Position numbers and translations under genes: made by a program
Shown here: in pieces, positions 1 through 11,410 of the stretch
How positions within the stretch are numbered: the first letter of the stretch is position 1
Layout of the letters: each line of letters opens with the position of its first letter
Source of the DNA: Streblospio benedicti
Taxonomy: Eukaryota; Annelida; Polychaeta; Spionida; Spionidae
Direction: 5' to 3'
Length of the DNA: 64,000 nucleotides
NCBI GenBank assembly: GCA_019095985.1
Contig: CM032661.1
Coordinates: forward strand, 22,176,753-22,240,752
The notes under the pieces: model-generated
What the model saw: only the letters and a program-made list of their open reading frames with translations
Databases searched by the model: none
Told to the model about the DNA's origin: nothing

Positions 1-551
1 TAACCTAAACAATTGCTTGACTATTTTGATCCTACGGGATGGAGTCCACAAAATGTGTCATAATAGGAAAAGTATGATAAAAGGCTCATTTCAAAACATG
101 GTGTTCTTTACAGTTAATAGTATAATAAACATTGAAAATCTGAAAATTGATTATCTTTTATAAACTTTCTTGTAACCATACGCCATTGATCTTAATCTTG
201 TGAAAAGGTGTTATTAGTAATATTAGTAAAATATCCGGGTTCTGTCACGTTTAGCTTCATAAGATGAGTAGGCCTACTTAATTGAGATTATCAAGACTCA
301 AAGACGGATCTCCAATGATAATCTATCAACAATATATTTAGAGTCTATGTGTTTTTGCTTAACTTAAAGAAACTTTGAACAATGAATTTCTGTTAGACTG
401 TCGAAACTCATACATACTTACTTGCATGACCACCATCAGTTAGAAAATGGTTTACATCGTTCAAACAAATATTAGATTACATGCATTGATTGTGAAACAA
501 ACAAGACTAAATTTCGCCTGTCAAATAACTAAGTGCTTCAAAGTTGAATAC

Positions 552-659
552 CTTGTACTGTAGCAGTTCTCTGGCCAACTCCTCAACAGTCAAAGTTGAA
601 TGTTCAGTTCCATTGTTCGAAATAGACCACTCACTTTGTTGAGAGTTGTTGTCACCCAT
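552..659 (-). CDS. First coding exon of an unidentified gene
   Basis: Read on the minus strand, an ATG at 659-657 opens 36 codons without a stop (starting MGDNNSQQSEWS and ending ELLQYK) and runs directly into a good donor (AAG|GTATTC) in phase 0. The peptide is Ser/Asn/Gln-rich at first, then has a short acidic-leucine helix (TVEELARELLQYK). I do not recognise the protein. Later exons would lie to the left and I could not find one with confidence in 1-551, so the gene probably leaves the window. The codon pattern, the clean donor and the ATG make a real exon likely, but there is no homology support. Confidence 0.45.
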
Positions 660-2520
660 GCTGTAGCTCTTTTATGATGTTTGTTATTTTCTGCTTCAAC
701 AGGAGTTATTGATGTAACAACAATGAGTGGATATTGTTACATTTGATTTGCCTCTTGATTTGTGTCAGTGAGTTGCCTTCACACACAATAAAGAGAGCCA
801 CGCTCTTCCTTACATGGTTGTGTATACTCGTATTAGACTGTTGTAATCGCCGTCTATGGTGAGTGAAAGGCCCGTGGTCAAGGAGGGATATTCACGGGTG
901 TGGGGTGGGGTGTGGGCGGTTCATCCAAATCCCCCTTGGATACGATAATTTCTTCCGATAAGTTTACATATGAAATGTTAAGGAAAACCTCCTTAAGTTA
1001 TATTCATGGGACGATATCTGGAGAGCTGAAACACTGAAACCACCCCCACCACTTTCAAAAACCGAACCCGCCTTTACGAAAAGCTGAGCACATCACACCA
1101 CTCAGAACTGAGTGGTGGTGTGGCCCATTTGTAGGGTGTTCCATAATAACGCTTTTTGGGGGCACCTTTTACGGCACTCCACAAAATTTGATCCCATGGT
1201 CATCGATCACCATATATGACTATGACCGTAGGATGCTCACATTTGGTTTGTCAGTTGCAGATAGTCACATCGTGGCGCCTATTTCACATGGTATGATCCA
1301 TGTTTGGGTCCATTCTGGACCCATCTGCATGTTGCATTGTTTGAACAAGGGTACACCTTTGTGGTTTGTCAATTGAAAATGGGGACTATCTTATATAGAA
1401 TAGATCGTTAAAACAAGGGTCCTCATATTTGTTTTTTCAGGTGAAAATAGAGACTATCTCACATGGACTCAACCAGTGACACTTTTCATAATTGCAATAC
1501 ATACATGTAGGCTACATTTTCACCGTTTTTATAAATGGTATCATTTCTATGAGTTAACATAATTGTGCTCTTTTGCAATAAATATCTTTTTGAGCATGTA
1601 TTCTTTATGATGTGTCAACTTTCAGATTCATCAATAACACTGGGTGGGTGGAGCACCCCTGAGCATTATTCTATAATTCCATATTTGTCTGCAATAGAAA
1701 CATGAATGTCGATCTCACGGAGGCGATGCTACAAAGGAGAAGCCGCGGAAATTAAACAGTTCAGTACATAAAATGTACGTGTGGAAAAGACCTATAAGTG
1801 TCAACGTACATTTGTATTCACAACTGATGTTATAAAGTAAAGGCAAGCCGACAAAATTGGGATATTGTGGAGCTTCAGTTCTAATGGCTTAGCATTTATC
1901 TTCACCATTGAGTGTTACCAAACTCATTTGATAAGAATGAATTTATTTCTATAGTTCATTCCATGTGTGCAAATCAATTTTCGTTGATTCACGTTTGCCA
2001 TATTTTATATTACACATGACCATATTGTCCCGCTTGGCCGTGTGTAGTTTTTTTTTAAAGATTTAACAGCATTTATTAATTTTTTTATACAAACGAAGGA
2101 AAAGGAGCTTTGTTAACTACACGTTACTGATCATCTCTTCACTTGATTGCCAATCAATACTTGAATCTTGCCCTTTTCGGTTTACAAATCAATTCAATTC
2201 AATTCAATTCAATTATCTAAGCATAAAGGTGTTTTAATTCACTCACAAAAGTTATGTGTATATGTTATCTTGTACGCACAACATACAAATATGCCTAGAA
2301 ATGAGATTCCAATGGCATAGAGACATTTTTATTATACTTTAATTTCAATCATAATGTCCTTAAAAAGCGACCACTACTCTGATGTTATGAAAATTAGGCA
2401 ATTGCTGACTTGTGTTTATGTATGTATCTATCAATGCATGTACATATCTATTTATTTTTACACATGCTAAAAACTTTTAGTTCCTTTAAACATATCAAGG
2501 GTTCTTCCACGAATTAAAAA
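660..2520. other. Intergenic stretch, no gene recognised
   Basis: No convincing exon is visible. It contains a G-rich patch near 896-920, a short hairpin at about 1093-1122 (CACCACTCAG paired with CTGAGTGGTG) and a small AATTC microsatellite at 2189-2214. If the exon at 552-659 is real, its promoter should lie just to the right of 660. The 62-codon frame at 1188-1376 has no splice signals or recognisable motif and is left out. Confidence 0.5.
2189..2214. repeat. (AATTC)n microsatellite
   Basis: About five tandem AATTC units in a row. Confidence 0.85.
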
Positions 2521-3189
2521 TTTTCCAAAAAAATTTGATTTATTCCCCTAAAAAAATAAGGATCCCAACAAAAACCCATTTTATACCCCCCAAAAAAGGT
2601 AAAATCCATTTGGAAATTAATTTTTGGCTCAGGGAAAAAAATTTATCAAAAGGGTAAAAAAATTTCCTTTTGGGGAAGACCATGAAATATAAATTAAAGC
2701 CCCGAAAATTTTACGTTTTTTACTTAAAAAAAAATTAAAAGAAAAACTTTGAAACCAAAAAAAAAACCAAACCAAATTTTGCAAAAAAAGGCAAAAAATT
2801 TTAATTTTGTACGGGCTTTGTCCCCTTGCCTTTTTTGAAAGGGAAATTTAATTTTCTTTGAAAACTTTTTAAGGAAAATTTAAAAAGGGTTGGGCCAATC
2901 AAAAAACTCCCCCTTTATCAATTTAAAATTAAAAAATTTAAAAGTATTTGGTTATTGTAATTTAAAATTTTTTATTCTATTTTTGAAAAAATTTGTTTTT
3001 TAAAAAGGGGTTTTATTTAAAATTTGGGGGCTTAATAATTTAAACCTTGAATTCCGGAAATAAAAAATTAAGGAACCCATTTGTTGGAACCCCCTTGTCT
3101 TACAATCCAAAAATAAGAAAAATTTAAAAAAGGGCAAATACAAAATTTCCCCTTTTTTTTGTTTTTTTAAAAATTTTAAATTCCTTTAA

Positions 3190-3275
3190 AACCCATTTTA
3201 AAAAAGGGAAAAAGGTTTAACAAAAGTTTTATTCCCTCCGGGAAAAGAAAATGAAAAATTAAATTTATTTTTTTA
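3190..3275 (+). pseudogene. Garbled duplicate of FEN1 exon 1
   Basis: The string AAGGTTTAACAAAAGT and the following AAAGAAAATGAAA match FEN1 exon 1 (11411-11492), followed by the same intron start. The start codon and most codons are obscured by homopolymer-like miscalls. It is best explained as a poor copy of the same exon rather than a second gene. Confidence 0.65.
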
Positions 3276-4694
3276 AGATTTTCTAGAGAAAACCCTGACT
3301 GAAAATTTTCTCGTGAAAAAATCTAATAAAAAAATTTCCCCTAACAGTCTCACAGAATTTTGGAATCTGGGCCCCTCGTTTTTTTATTTCCTACATAAAA
3401 GATTAGCAAATTAATGAGAACTATCTTATAGGTCTAGATGTCTCATCTGATTCTGAGTGCCCCCGTTTTGGGAAATTTTTTTTTTATACTTTTTATTTAA
3501 GTTTAATTGAGATATTTAGCAGCAACAAATTATAAGAAAATCAAAAAAATTAGTTATATTAACCGAGCTATCAGACCTCAAACAATCAATTTATAGATCT
3601 ATAGATCCCAATCGCAAAAACCGGCTATTCACATAAACCGTAAATTTTTTCGCCTGATGTGAAATTTGGTGACCCTTAACACCCGCCATATTTATAACAC
3701 CCAATTAGTTGATTCCCATTGGTGGAAATTAGGTAGAAAACAAGTGTAGTGTAAGATAAACCCTTTAAATCCACGTGGATGGGAACCTTTTTATTTTTCC
3801 CTAAAATCTACATATAAAGATAAACCTGACATTTAGGGGGAATTGCACCCCCACTTCGGGTTTTTTAATGTTTAAACAATCGTAACAGGGCTATTAATGA
3901 ACCCACAATAGTGTTTGATTTTCAAAATAAAGGGCCCTACTTATATTGTTGCATGATAAACAAAGTTGTTATGATTCATTAAAATTATATGATTTTGGGG
4001 GTGCAATTCGTTGCATGCACAGTGCACACCCAGTTCGTACGTGGCGATGATGGGGCATTTGACCATGTTTATTTACATTAGATTTTTACCGGGAAAATTT
4101 TATTTTGTCACTTTGGCCCCGGGGAAAGCAAAAATTTTTTAAATTTTTTTATTATTGTGTGCTAATTTTTTTGGAGCCTAAAAATTTTTTATTTAAATAG
4201 CATGAACTGGGGGGCAGTGTTTTTATGTTGATTTCATGGATCTTTACTCCCCATCAAACACCCGTAAAAAAAGGGCCCTAATATGGGTGGACAAGTTTTT
4301 TCCCACCCAAAATCTATGTGACCACTGGGTATAGGCAAAAAACCCGGGGCACTTGTTTATTTTTACGGCTGTTTGCGCCGATTGGCTGGCCCTACATATC
4401 CTCATTCATATCATATCATATTAACCAATGCGGCGAACCTCAGCAATTGGTGGTAGGTAAAACATGACATAGCATCTGCACCATGTTCATGCAATATTCC
4501 ACGTTTGGAAATGTCCAAGTCTTTGAGACCAATTTTTTTGGGGCGTTTTAGAATGTCAACATAAAATTTAAAAAAGTTGGAAGCGGGCCCTTATTGGATA
4601 TCATTAAAATGTGTCAATGTGGGGTTCATGATATATATTTTTTGCTTGATTTATGCTGTTTTTGATTGCCTCATGCTATGGTATTATTTCGATG

Positions 4695-4845
4695 CAGGGT
4701 CAGGATTAGGTAAAAAAAGTGTTATTTTGTCAGCGGGGCGAGAACCCTCAAATATCTACTCCATCCTGAAAAAATGTTTTGTCCTCCTTGCACAAACTCT
4801 ATCCCTGTATGCCAAATTGACCACAATTGCTACTGGTCAAAAGTA
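4695..4845 (+). mobile_element. Left half of a MITE (TIR CAGGGTCAGGATTAG), copy A
   Basis: Starts with CAGGGTCAGGATTAG and continues with the same 150 bases as the left part of the intact MITE at 25564-25795, up to the GTCAAAAG string, where the match stops. The flanking five bases are CGATG. The counterpart right half is found only in the cleaner copy (18095-18179). Confidence 0.75.
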
Positions 4846-5034
4846 GACTGGGACAATAATCGTATATACCCCATTTATCATCGTTCAGCAGACTATTGGC
4901 GAATCGATGCTTTTCCATAAAAATTTCCATTGTTTTGTCAATTTAAATTAGGGAAGTGTAAAATCAGTGATATTTGTGTAAATTAGAAATTTTTTTGCAT
5001 CAGACATGTGTTTATGTTTTTACTTATAGCCCAA

Positions 5035-8000
5035 AGGCTCCTATTTTTCCAAAAATCTTTTCACGGAATGAAAGAACATGAAATTTGGCAGGTTGAAAGA
5101 ACACCCCATATGAAGTTTTTTTTAACCCATAGGGCCATCCGGGATTTGACCCCTGCCCAATGGGGTTTTTTTCCCAAAATGGCCGAAAAAAATACATGAT
5201 CATCAATATCTCATCATCTAGTCAACTAAAAACTTCTCATATTGGTGTTAGAATTTTGTATTCAATAGTAGACAATGTCTGCTTTCAAACATATATCCCC
5301 TTTTGGGGCCCCTATGACAGCCATCTTTCAAAATGGCCACAACAAAAAATAAGCGTTAATAGCTCAGTATCTAATAAAGTTAGAAATCATGATAATTATG
5401 TCATATCATATATATTCATTCAAAATTATTGTAATAAACCTAGTAAAAATAATATGTTATTGGGAACTGAAAATTTTTTCATAAGAACAATTATTAATGG
5501 GTCAAAAAAGATGTACAAAAGTAAGTATTCATTTTTTCGACTGGCAGATTTGAATAAAAATGTACTCTACCAGAGTTAAAAAAATTGGGAACTGCCTTCC
5601 CGGGCCGTGTGAATTCCACTCTCCTGAAAGAAAGGATTTTTGCACAATTCTCTGACTTGGTAGCTCATCAGGAAGGTCGAGATGCCCCTTTTTTATTCAA
5701 AAAGGATGTTGGGCCAGCAATAAAAAAGCATGCTACCAGGATGCGGGCGAGGGCCGATGACCCTTGCAAATGCTGCAAATATCCTGTAGAGATATTTTCA
5801 GCAAGAAAGTTATTTTCCCACTGGGACGTTCAACAGCCAGGGGTCAGGAATCGCCTTTCCCCAATTTCTTTTGGGCCCTTTGGGTTTTCCCTATGATTCT
5901 GTATGGCCCAAAACATCAAAAGCCAGTCAAGTTATTTGTCAATACCTCAGGCTGTCCCAACCGTGCCCCAGAAATGTTTAATTGCTTCACTAAGTGCCGA
6001 GAAAAAGTTCCCCCAAAGTTGAGACACAATCAAGAGAAAAAACCCCCCCCTTCCACTGTACCGGGGGAATGCTTGTCCAGAACAAAACCCCGCAAGAAAG
6101 ACCCTCGTAGACATGCTGTTTGAACTGGGCCTTTTATCTCATACGTCGGGTTTGGGGGAATTTTCCCACTGCTCTGGGAAACAATCATGAGTCACTTTGG
6201 GGAGGGGGGAAACTGTCTGTCCCCCAAAAACCCAAAAAGGGGAAAATTTTCTTTACAACGGCAGCCATTGAAAACATTGACCAAATCCTAGTGCAACAAG
6301 GGCCCAGGATTCTTTTCCCCATGGAACGGGAATATCCCTTTTTCCCAGCATCCCAGTGAAAAAAGCAAATGGTATTTAACCAGCACCATAGAATCTTTTG
6401 ACAGTGGGGCACATCAGTTCTAAACGAAAATGGACAAATTGCCACAGTCAAAACTGATATACCCACCAGTTACTCTTAGTAAGAAAAAACCCTGTGCTCC
6501 CAAGACTTCCGGTCCCAATAAAGGCTGTGGGCTCATCCCCCCAAGCCCTGCAGGTAGAATACAGGTTTAAACAGTTTTTGGGTTTTATAAAATTATGTTT
6601 TATAAATGGCGTTATTTGGTTTTCTCATCTAATCTAGGTCGATTTTAAAAGCCCCGGAAGTTGTTGATTTAACTTTTGGTTATTTCAGATGGCTCGAGCA
6701 TGTTAGACAGGTAGGGGGGGGGCTCACTTGATAGGGAAAGAAAATATATCTTTGGGGAGCCTACCACGCCAGCCTAAAATGATTTAAACTATGACCCAAA
6801 AAATCACTTAGTTGCCTACTACCCCTTGTTCATGAAGAGGCAAAGTCTGTATCTAAGCCGCCATGGGATGGACATTGTGAAAACTGCAGTGGGGATTCTT
6901 TAAAACCTGGGCAATTCCCCGTCATTAATGCAGATCAGCCTTTTTTAAAACACTGTGTAAATTTTCCAGTGGACCTGGCCTGGCCGTTATGGGGGAAGAT
7001 CACTTTGTGATTATGTTTGGGGGTCTGCACATAGAGATGAATGCCTTTTAAAATATTAGGAAACATGCTTGATAGCAAGTTGGACGGGGCACCCTCAAGG
7101 AACATTGCCTCCTCAGGCACAGTGACCCCCACCTAAAAAAGGGGTCCCACGTAAAACACGCCGCGACATGCTCATCAGGTTGCGCCCCCAAGCCTGCACA
7201 TTCTCCCGCACAAAGCCTACAGTGATTATGTCAACAATAAGATAGTGAAGAAAATGTGAAAAACAATAGAAGTCTGGAGTGATGAAAGTCCCCAATAAAT
7301 CCACAGTTTCAGTTTTGGGTTTAAACCCTTTTGCAATTGGAATTAAAGGGATTGTTTTTTTGAAATTTAGAAAAGGCTGATTTAAACTTTTTGTAGATTA
7401 CTATCAAAAAATTGTACCTTGGTTTTTTTTTCTTGACCCACCAACTATGCACGGTTATTTCCATCCATTTACGTGACATGACAATCTTGGGAAATAAACA
7501 TCCTGCTATATACAAGGGGGTTCCTGGGTTTTTAAAAACCCCTGTGAAGAAAAACCCAAAAAGGGGATTTTCTAATATAGCAACAGACCAAGCTCACGAA
7601 AAAAAACAATGCCTTTTGTGAAGGGCGATGGAGGTGCTGTAGGCTTTAACCAGTACCCCCCAGCCTTAGAAAGATGGATGGGTCAGGTTCCCGAGATGGC
7701 TCGCCCGATTGAGAAGCTTTTAAACATCAGTAGAAAAAAATGAATTGGAGTCAGATCGTCGGTTTTATCATGAACAAACAGGAAGACACAGAAAACATTT
7801 TTTACCGTTTAAAGCCCTCAGTAGTGCAATTTTTAAAAGATGGGAAACCCATTCACTGAAAGAGTGGTGATTTGCTTTTGTCTTGGACTCCAGGGAGCTC
7901 TTTTGATTCAGCAGTGCACAGCACAATGGGTTTTCTGGAGAAAAAAAGGGCAAAAGCAGTATGATGCATTTGTTAAAGAACGCCCGGGTTTCAAATGAAA

Positions 8001-10390
8001 AAAATGTTAATGATCCCAAATTTAAAAAAAACAAATTTCCTTTTTCAGTGTCCACTAGGCCCGGGGAAAAATCAAGAGAAAAGCAACTGCTTTAGTCCGT
8101 GAAAAAGTGACTGTTCGGGTCTTCTCCAGTTTTTACATTTTCCTGCCAAAACGCCCATGGAAACCTTGATGAGTTTTTTTGCCCATGGAAGGAATCAGGG
8201 GATGCCCCCTCCATTTCCCCTTTCTCACATGGGCAAGCTGAGGAAAAAACCAAGCCCCCCATAGTAAGCTGCCCAAAAAATTAGTTCCCCCCCCAACCCC
8301 AAAGGGAAACCAGGACAAATGAATCACTTTTGATAAAACCCCTGCTTTAATTTGGGCATCCTGGGTGGAAGGGAGCCAAATGTTTCAAAACCCCGGGGTA
8401 CCTTTTTAGAATATGCCCCCAGAAAAATTCCCACCATATATCACTACACAGCCACAACCGGGAGAGAAATAGATGTGGTGTGGGATGAATATGTAGATGG
8501 CAGCCCGAAAAAATACACACGTAGTACAAGAGGTAAAAAAAGGGAAATCGTAGGCGGGTGGGGTCTTCAAAAACACTCCCCTAAAGGGGGAAAAAAGGCC
8601 CCAAAAAGTTTTTTTTTGGCCCGTTTTTCGGTGATCACCACACACCACCATGATTTTACTCTGCACACAGCCAAGGGGGTACCACCAACTTGCTCCCTTG
8701 TACCAGGAGGGGAAACAGATACCCCTTTTTTCTTTCATTCGCCCATGCTACAAATCAAGGTTGTCGAAAAACAATGATCCCAAAAGTTGACTCCCGACGT
8801 GTAGTGTTAGCTGTTGCAGCTGTTCCACAACAACATTGATGGCTTTGGATTGCATTTGGACAGGCAAGAAAACGATACCTCCCTGCACATCATATGTCCA
8901 ATGCACTTGGGCCGGGTCCCCACAGCCTTGCCATTCCTCATGCATTTTTGTGGCTGTGGAAAATTAAAGCTTTGGTGGTAGGAAAAGCGACTGTCTGGGA
9001 CATCTGGAAGGCATATGATGAGGGGACTCCCGCACTTTTGCATTAGCATCAACTCCACCCCAGCCTTTGTGCCCTCCCCCCCATGATGTTTGGAAGGGTT
9101 TGTGATTTTGCTGTATGATCGCACAAGCAGTGAAGAAGATGTGAATGTTGCCAGAAAGCAACTATTTGCACAGAAAGGGGAAAACCAATTTATTTTCCCA
9201 CCAACTAAAAAAAAAATTAAAAAAAGCATACAAAAAGAGCTGCATTTCCAGGCAGGCCCCTTTACCATGTTTTTTGAACCCCTTTTACCATCTCCTGCTG
9301 AAAAGGGGATGGTTGCAAAAAAGAAAAATGGAAATTGGGAAAGTAAAAAAGGGCGGAGCTGCCTGAGGCTTCACATGCCTGTTGCCAGCTATTAAGGGGG
9401 TGGGGTAAAAAGGCTGTAAGGGGCCAAGTGCAAATTGGGAAAGGCTGCACTGCCATGCAATTTCCCCTTTTGTCTGTGTGGAAAACATATGTGACCGTGA
9501 ATGAAAAATTTTTTTGCTCAAATGCACCATGACAAACAAGGTGTACATGTATGACAATGGTATCTATTCGTTGTACTTTTTGAAATAATTATGTTGTACA
9601 TAGGTAAAGAAACTGTTGTTTTTTTAAGTGATCCGTTAATTTTTTAAATATATCCCCGGGATTTACATATACTCGTTATATTGGTATATATTTACAGTGA
9701 TGCATATTGATTTGTAAGATTTCATAATGCATAGGTTTAAAAATAGATAAGCAAATGTTATTCCTTTTATTTTCACAACTCAAACTCCCGTGCACAAACA
9801 ATTAGCTGGTTACAAATTCTACCCTTTTTAATCTACTTCTACAAGATTTTGGTGGTCGATCCAAAATTTTATATCAACTAGGCGAGCTACTAACTCATAT
9901 TTTTCGGGGAAAATTGTGGCCCCATATTTAATTTTGGGTGCCATAGAGGTCAGGGTCATTGATTTAGTTATATTAAAAACACCTTAACTTAAAAAAGTGG
10001 GTTTTACCACCAAAAAACACACTTATGAGTTGGGCTAGAGGGGAGATATGGAAATTCATATATTTTAAAGGCCATTTTTGGGTAATGGCCAAATTTAGGT
10101 CCCAAAAGGGCAAATAAAGGATATAATTTTGAAAGTAGACATTTTCTACTATTGAAAAAAATATGTTTTTAAAACCAATATTTATAAGTTTGAGTTGACT
10201 AGATGGGGGCGATTTCGATTTTTTTTTGGCCATTTTTGGAAAACCCCCATTCGGGTCAGAGGTCAAATTCCGGTGGCCCCTATAGCTTAAAATACTTCAA
10301 AGGGATGTTCCCGAACCTGCCAAATTTCATGCTTCTTTTTATTCCGTGAAAGATTTATCACCCCGGCAACCTAATTTTTACCTTATTTTT
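5035..10390 (+). mobile_element. FEN-like nuclease / CXC mobile element, copy A, with long inverted ends
   Basis: An approximately 5.3 kb repeat bounded by long imperfect terminal inverted repeats. The left end (about 5035-5350) contains CATGAAATTTGGCAGG and AAAATGGCC blocks, and the right end (about 9985-10390) contains the same blocks as reverse complement in the opposite order. The inner part corresponds to copy B (12924-17583) and encodes the same protein segments. The coding frames are heavily interrupted here, largely by what look like base-calling faults. Family unknown; the long inverted ends suggest a cut-and-paste DNA transposon, but no DDE transposase was recognised. Confidence 0.6.
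9985..10390. repeat. Right terminal inverted repeat of the nuclease element (copy A only)
   Basis: The reverse complement reads through CATGAAATTTGGCAGG, GAAGTATTTTAAGC and CATCTAGTCAACTCAAAC, matching 5075-5330 in order. This block is absent from copy B, where the sequence passes straight from the element interior to the CAGAGCTCTCC flank. Confidence 0.75.
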
Positions 10391-10495
10391 CCCGGGTTTT
10401 CACACCTTTTCAGAGCTCTCCATCCTCCCCACTATTGACTAATCTTTTAAAAAATATCTGGGGAACGAGGTTGTCAGTTTCCGGGACCAGTTAGA

Positions 10496-10730
10496 ATCTA
10501 AAAGACTTGCCCAGTAACCTTTATAATAGTACTCCACCAGCATCATAACATCTAAATGAATATTCTCTTACGCACATTTGTGAGCATATCCATTATATAA
10601 GACACCTTTTAAGTTATAATCATTTTTTTTTTACAAATTCAGCTAGATCTACCTTGCATACAGAATAATCCCTAGATATGCCAATAAAACTCTACTTCAC
10701 AGCTGCTATGAGGCTAGGAGTGTCTTAACT
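10496..10730. other. Spacer between the two copies
   Basis: About 235 bases not matched by the flanks of either copy; AT-rich, no feature seen. Confidence 0.4.
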
Positions 10731-11337
10731 TCGCAGTTTGATTACTAGATAGGATACCAATCAAAATAGCCATTATTATATTTGTAGCAAAACAAGTAGA
10801 TCTCATTATAAGATATTGGTTTGACTCGAGTCGTGATAAATATCAAAAGGTATAAATTACATTTATGGGGGGAACCATGCATATAATTAAGCCCGCAGTT
10901 TTACAATTTTGTTACAAAAAATTAAAAAGACACATGACAACGCGAACAAAAACAAGACCAAACTGCATGAAAAAAGGCGAACAATTAATTTCTGAATACA
11001 AAGGCTTGTACATGTACAAGTAATTTTTGAAGAAATAATTATGTCGATTGTCAACAGTCTGTAGGTCAAAATCTAAGGGTTGGCCATCTATAAGGCAGTG
11101 CCTTTATCTGAATATATTAAAATTTCAATGTATTTAGGTTATTGTATTTAAGTATTTAAGTATTTATTACTATAATGTGTTGTTAAATTTGTTTTAATTC
11201 ATTTTATTTCAAATTGTTTATTTGTAATGACTTGTAACAGGCCTTGTAATACTCGCGAATATCGAATTAACGTAATCGTCTGTTCTCGTGAACGTCCCTG
11301 TGTCGTTACAATGCAAAGGTGAAGGATATTTGACAAG

Positions 11338-11347
11338 GCGCGAAATC
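11338..11347 (+). promoter_or_regulatory. Candidate E2F site upstream of FEN1
   Basis: GGCGCGAAAT matches the E2F consensus (TTTSGCGC read on the other strand) about 65 bases before the FEN1 start codon. E2F control is established for replication genes in animals; that this site is used here is inference. Confidence 0.45.
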
Positions 11348-11410
11348 AGCAAAATATTGCTTTATTTTCCTGTTTTTATCGTCATATGAAATCCATTTAC
11401 CCATTTTGAA

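Larger units (their letters stand above)
2520..10495 (+). repeat. Degraded second copy of 10.73-17.67 kb (probable assembly duplicate)
   Basis: This stretch follows the region around 10730-17665 in order and orientation over its whole length, including the FEN1 upstream region, FEN1 exon 1, the start of intron 1 and the mobile element. The differences are not like normal divergence. Bases are replaced by short runs of the neighbouring base (AAAA, TTTT, GGGG, CCCC), for instance where the cleaner copy reads GCGCACAC this one reads GGGTTTT. Sequence just outside the copy differs on both sides. I infer a low-quality second haplotype or misassembled reads placed in tandem, not a biological duplication. 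It carries two blocks missing from the cleaner copy (about 4735-5127 and 9770-10395), so it is not a pure re-read of it. Confidence 0.75.

Noticed and set aside
2520-10495. Many short open frames between 5 and 9.5 kb on both strands
   Set aside because: They arise in a poorly called copy of the element and do not correspond to its real frames; reporting them as genes would be misleading.
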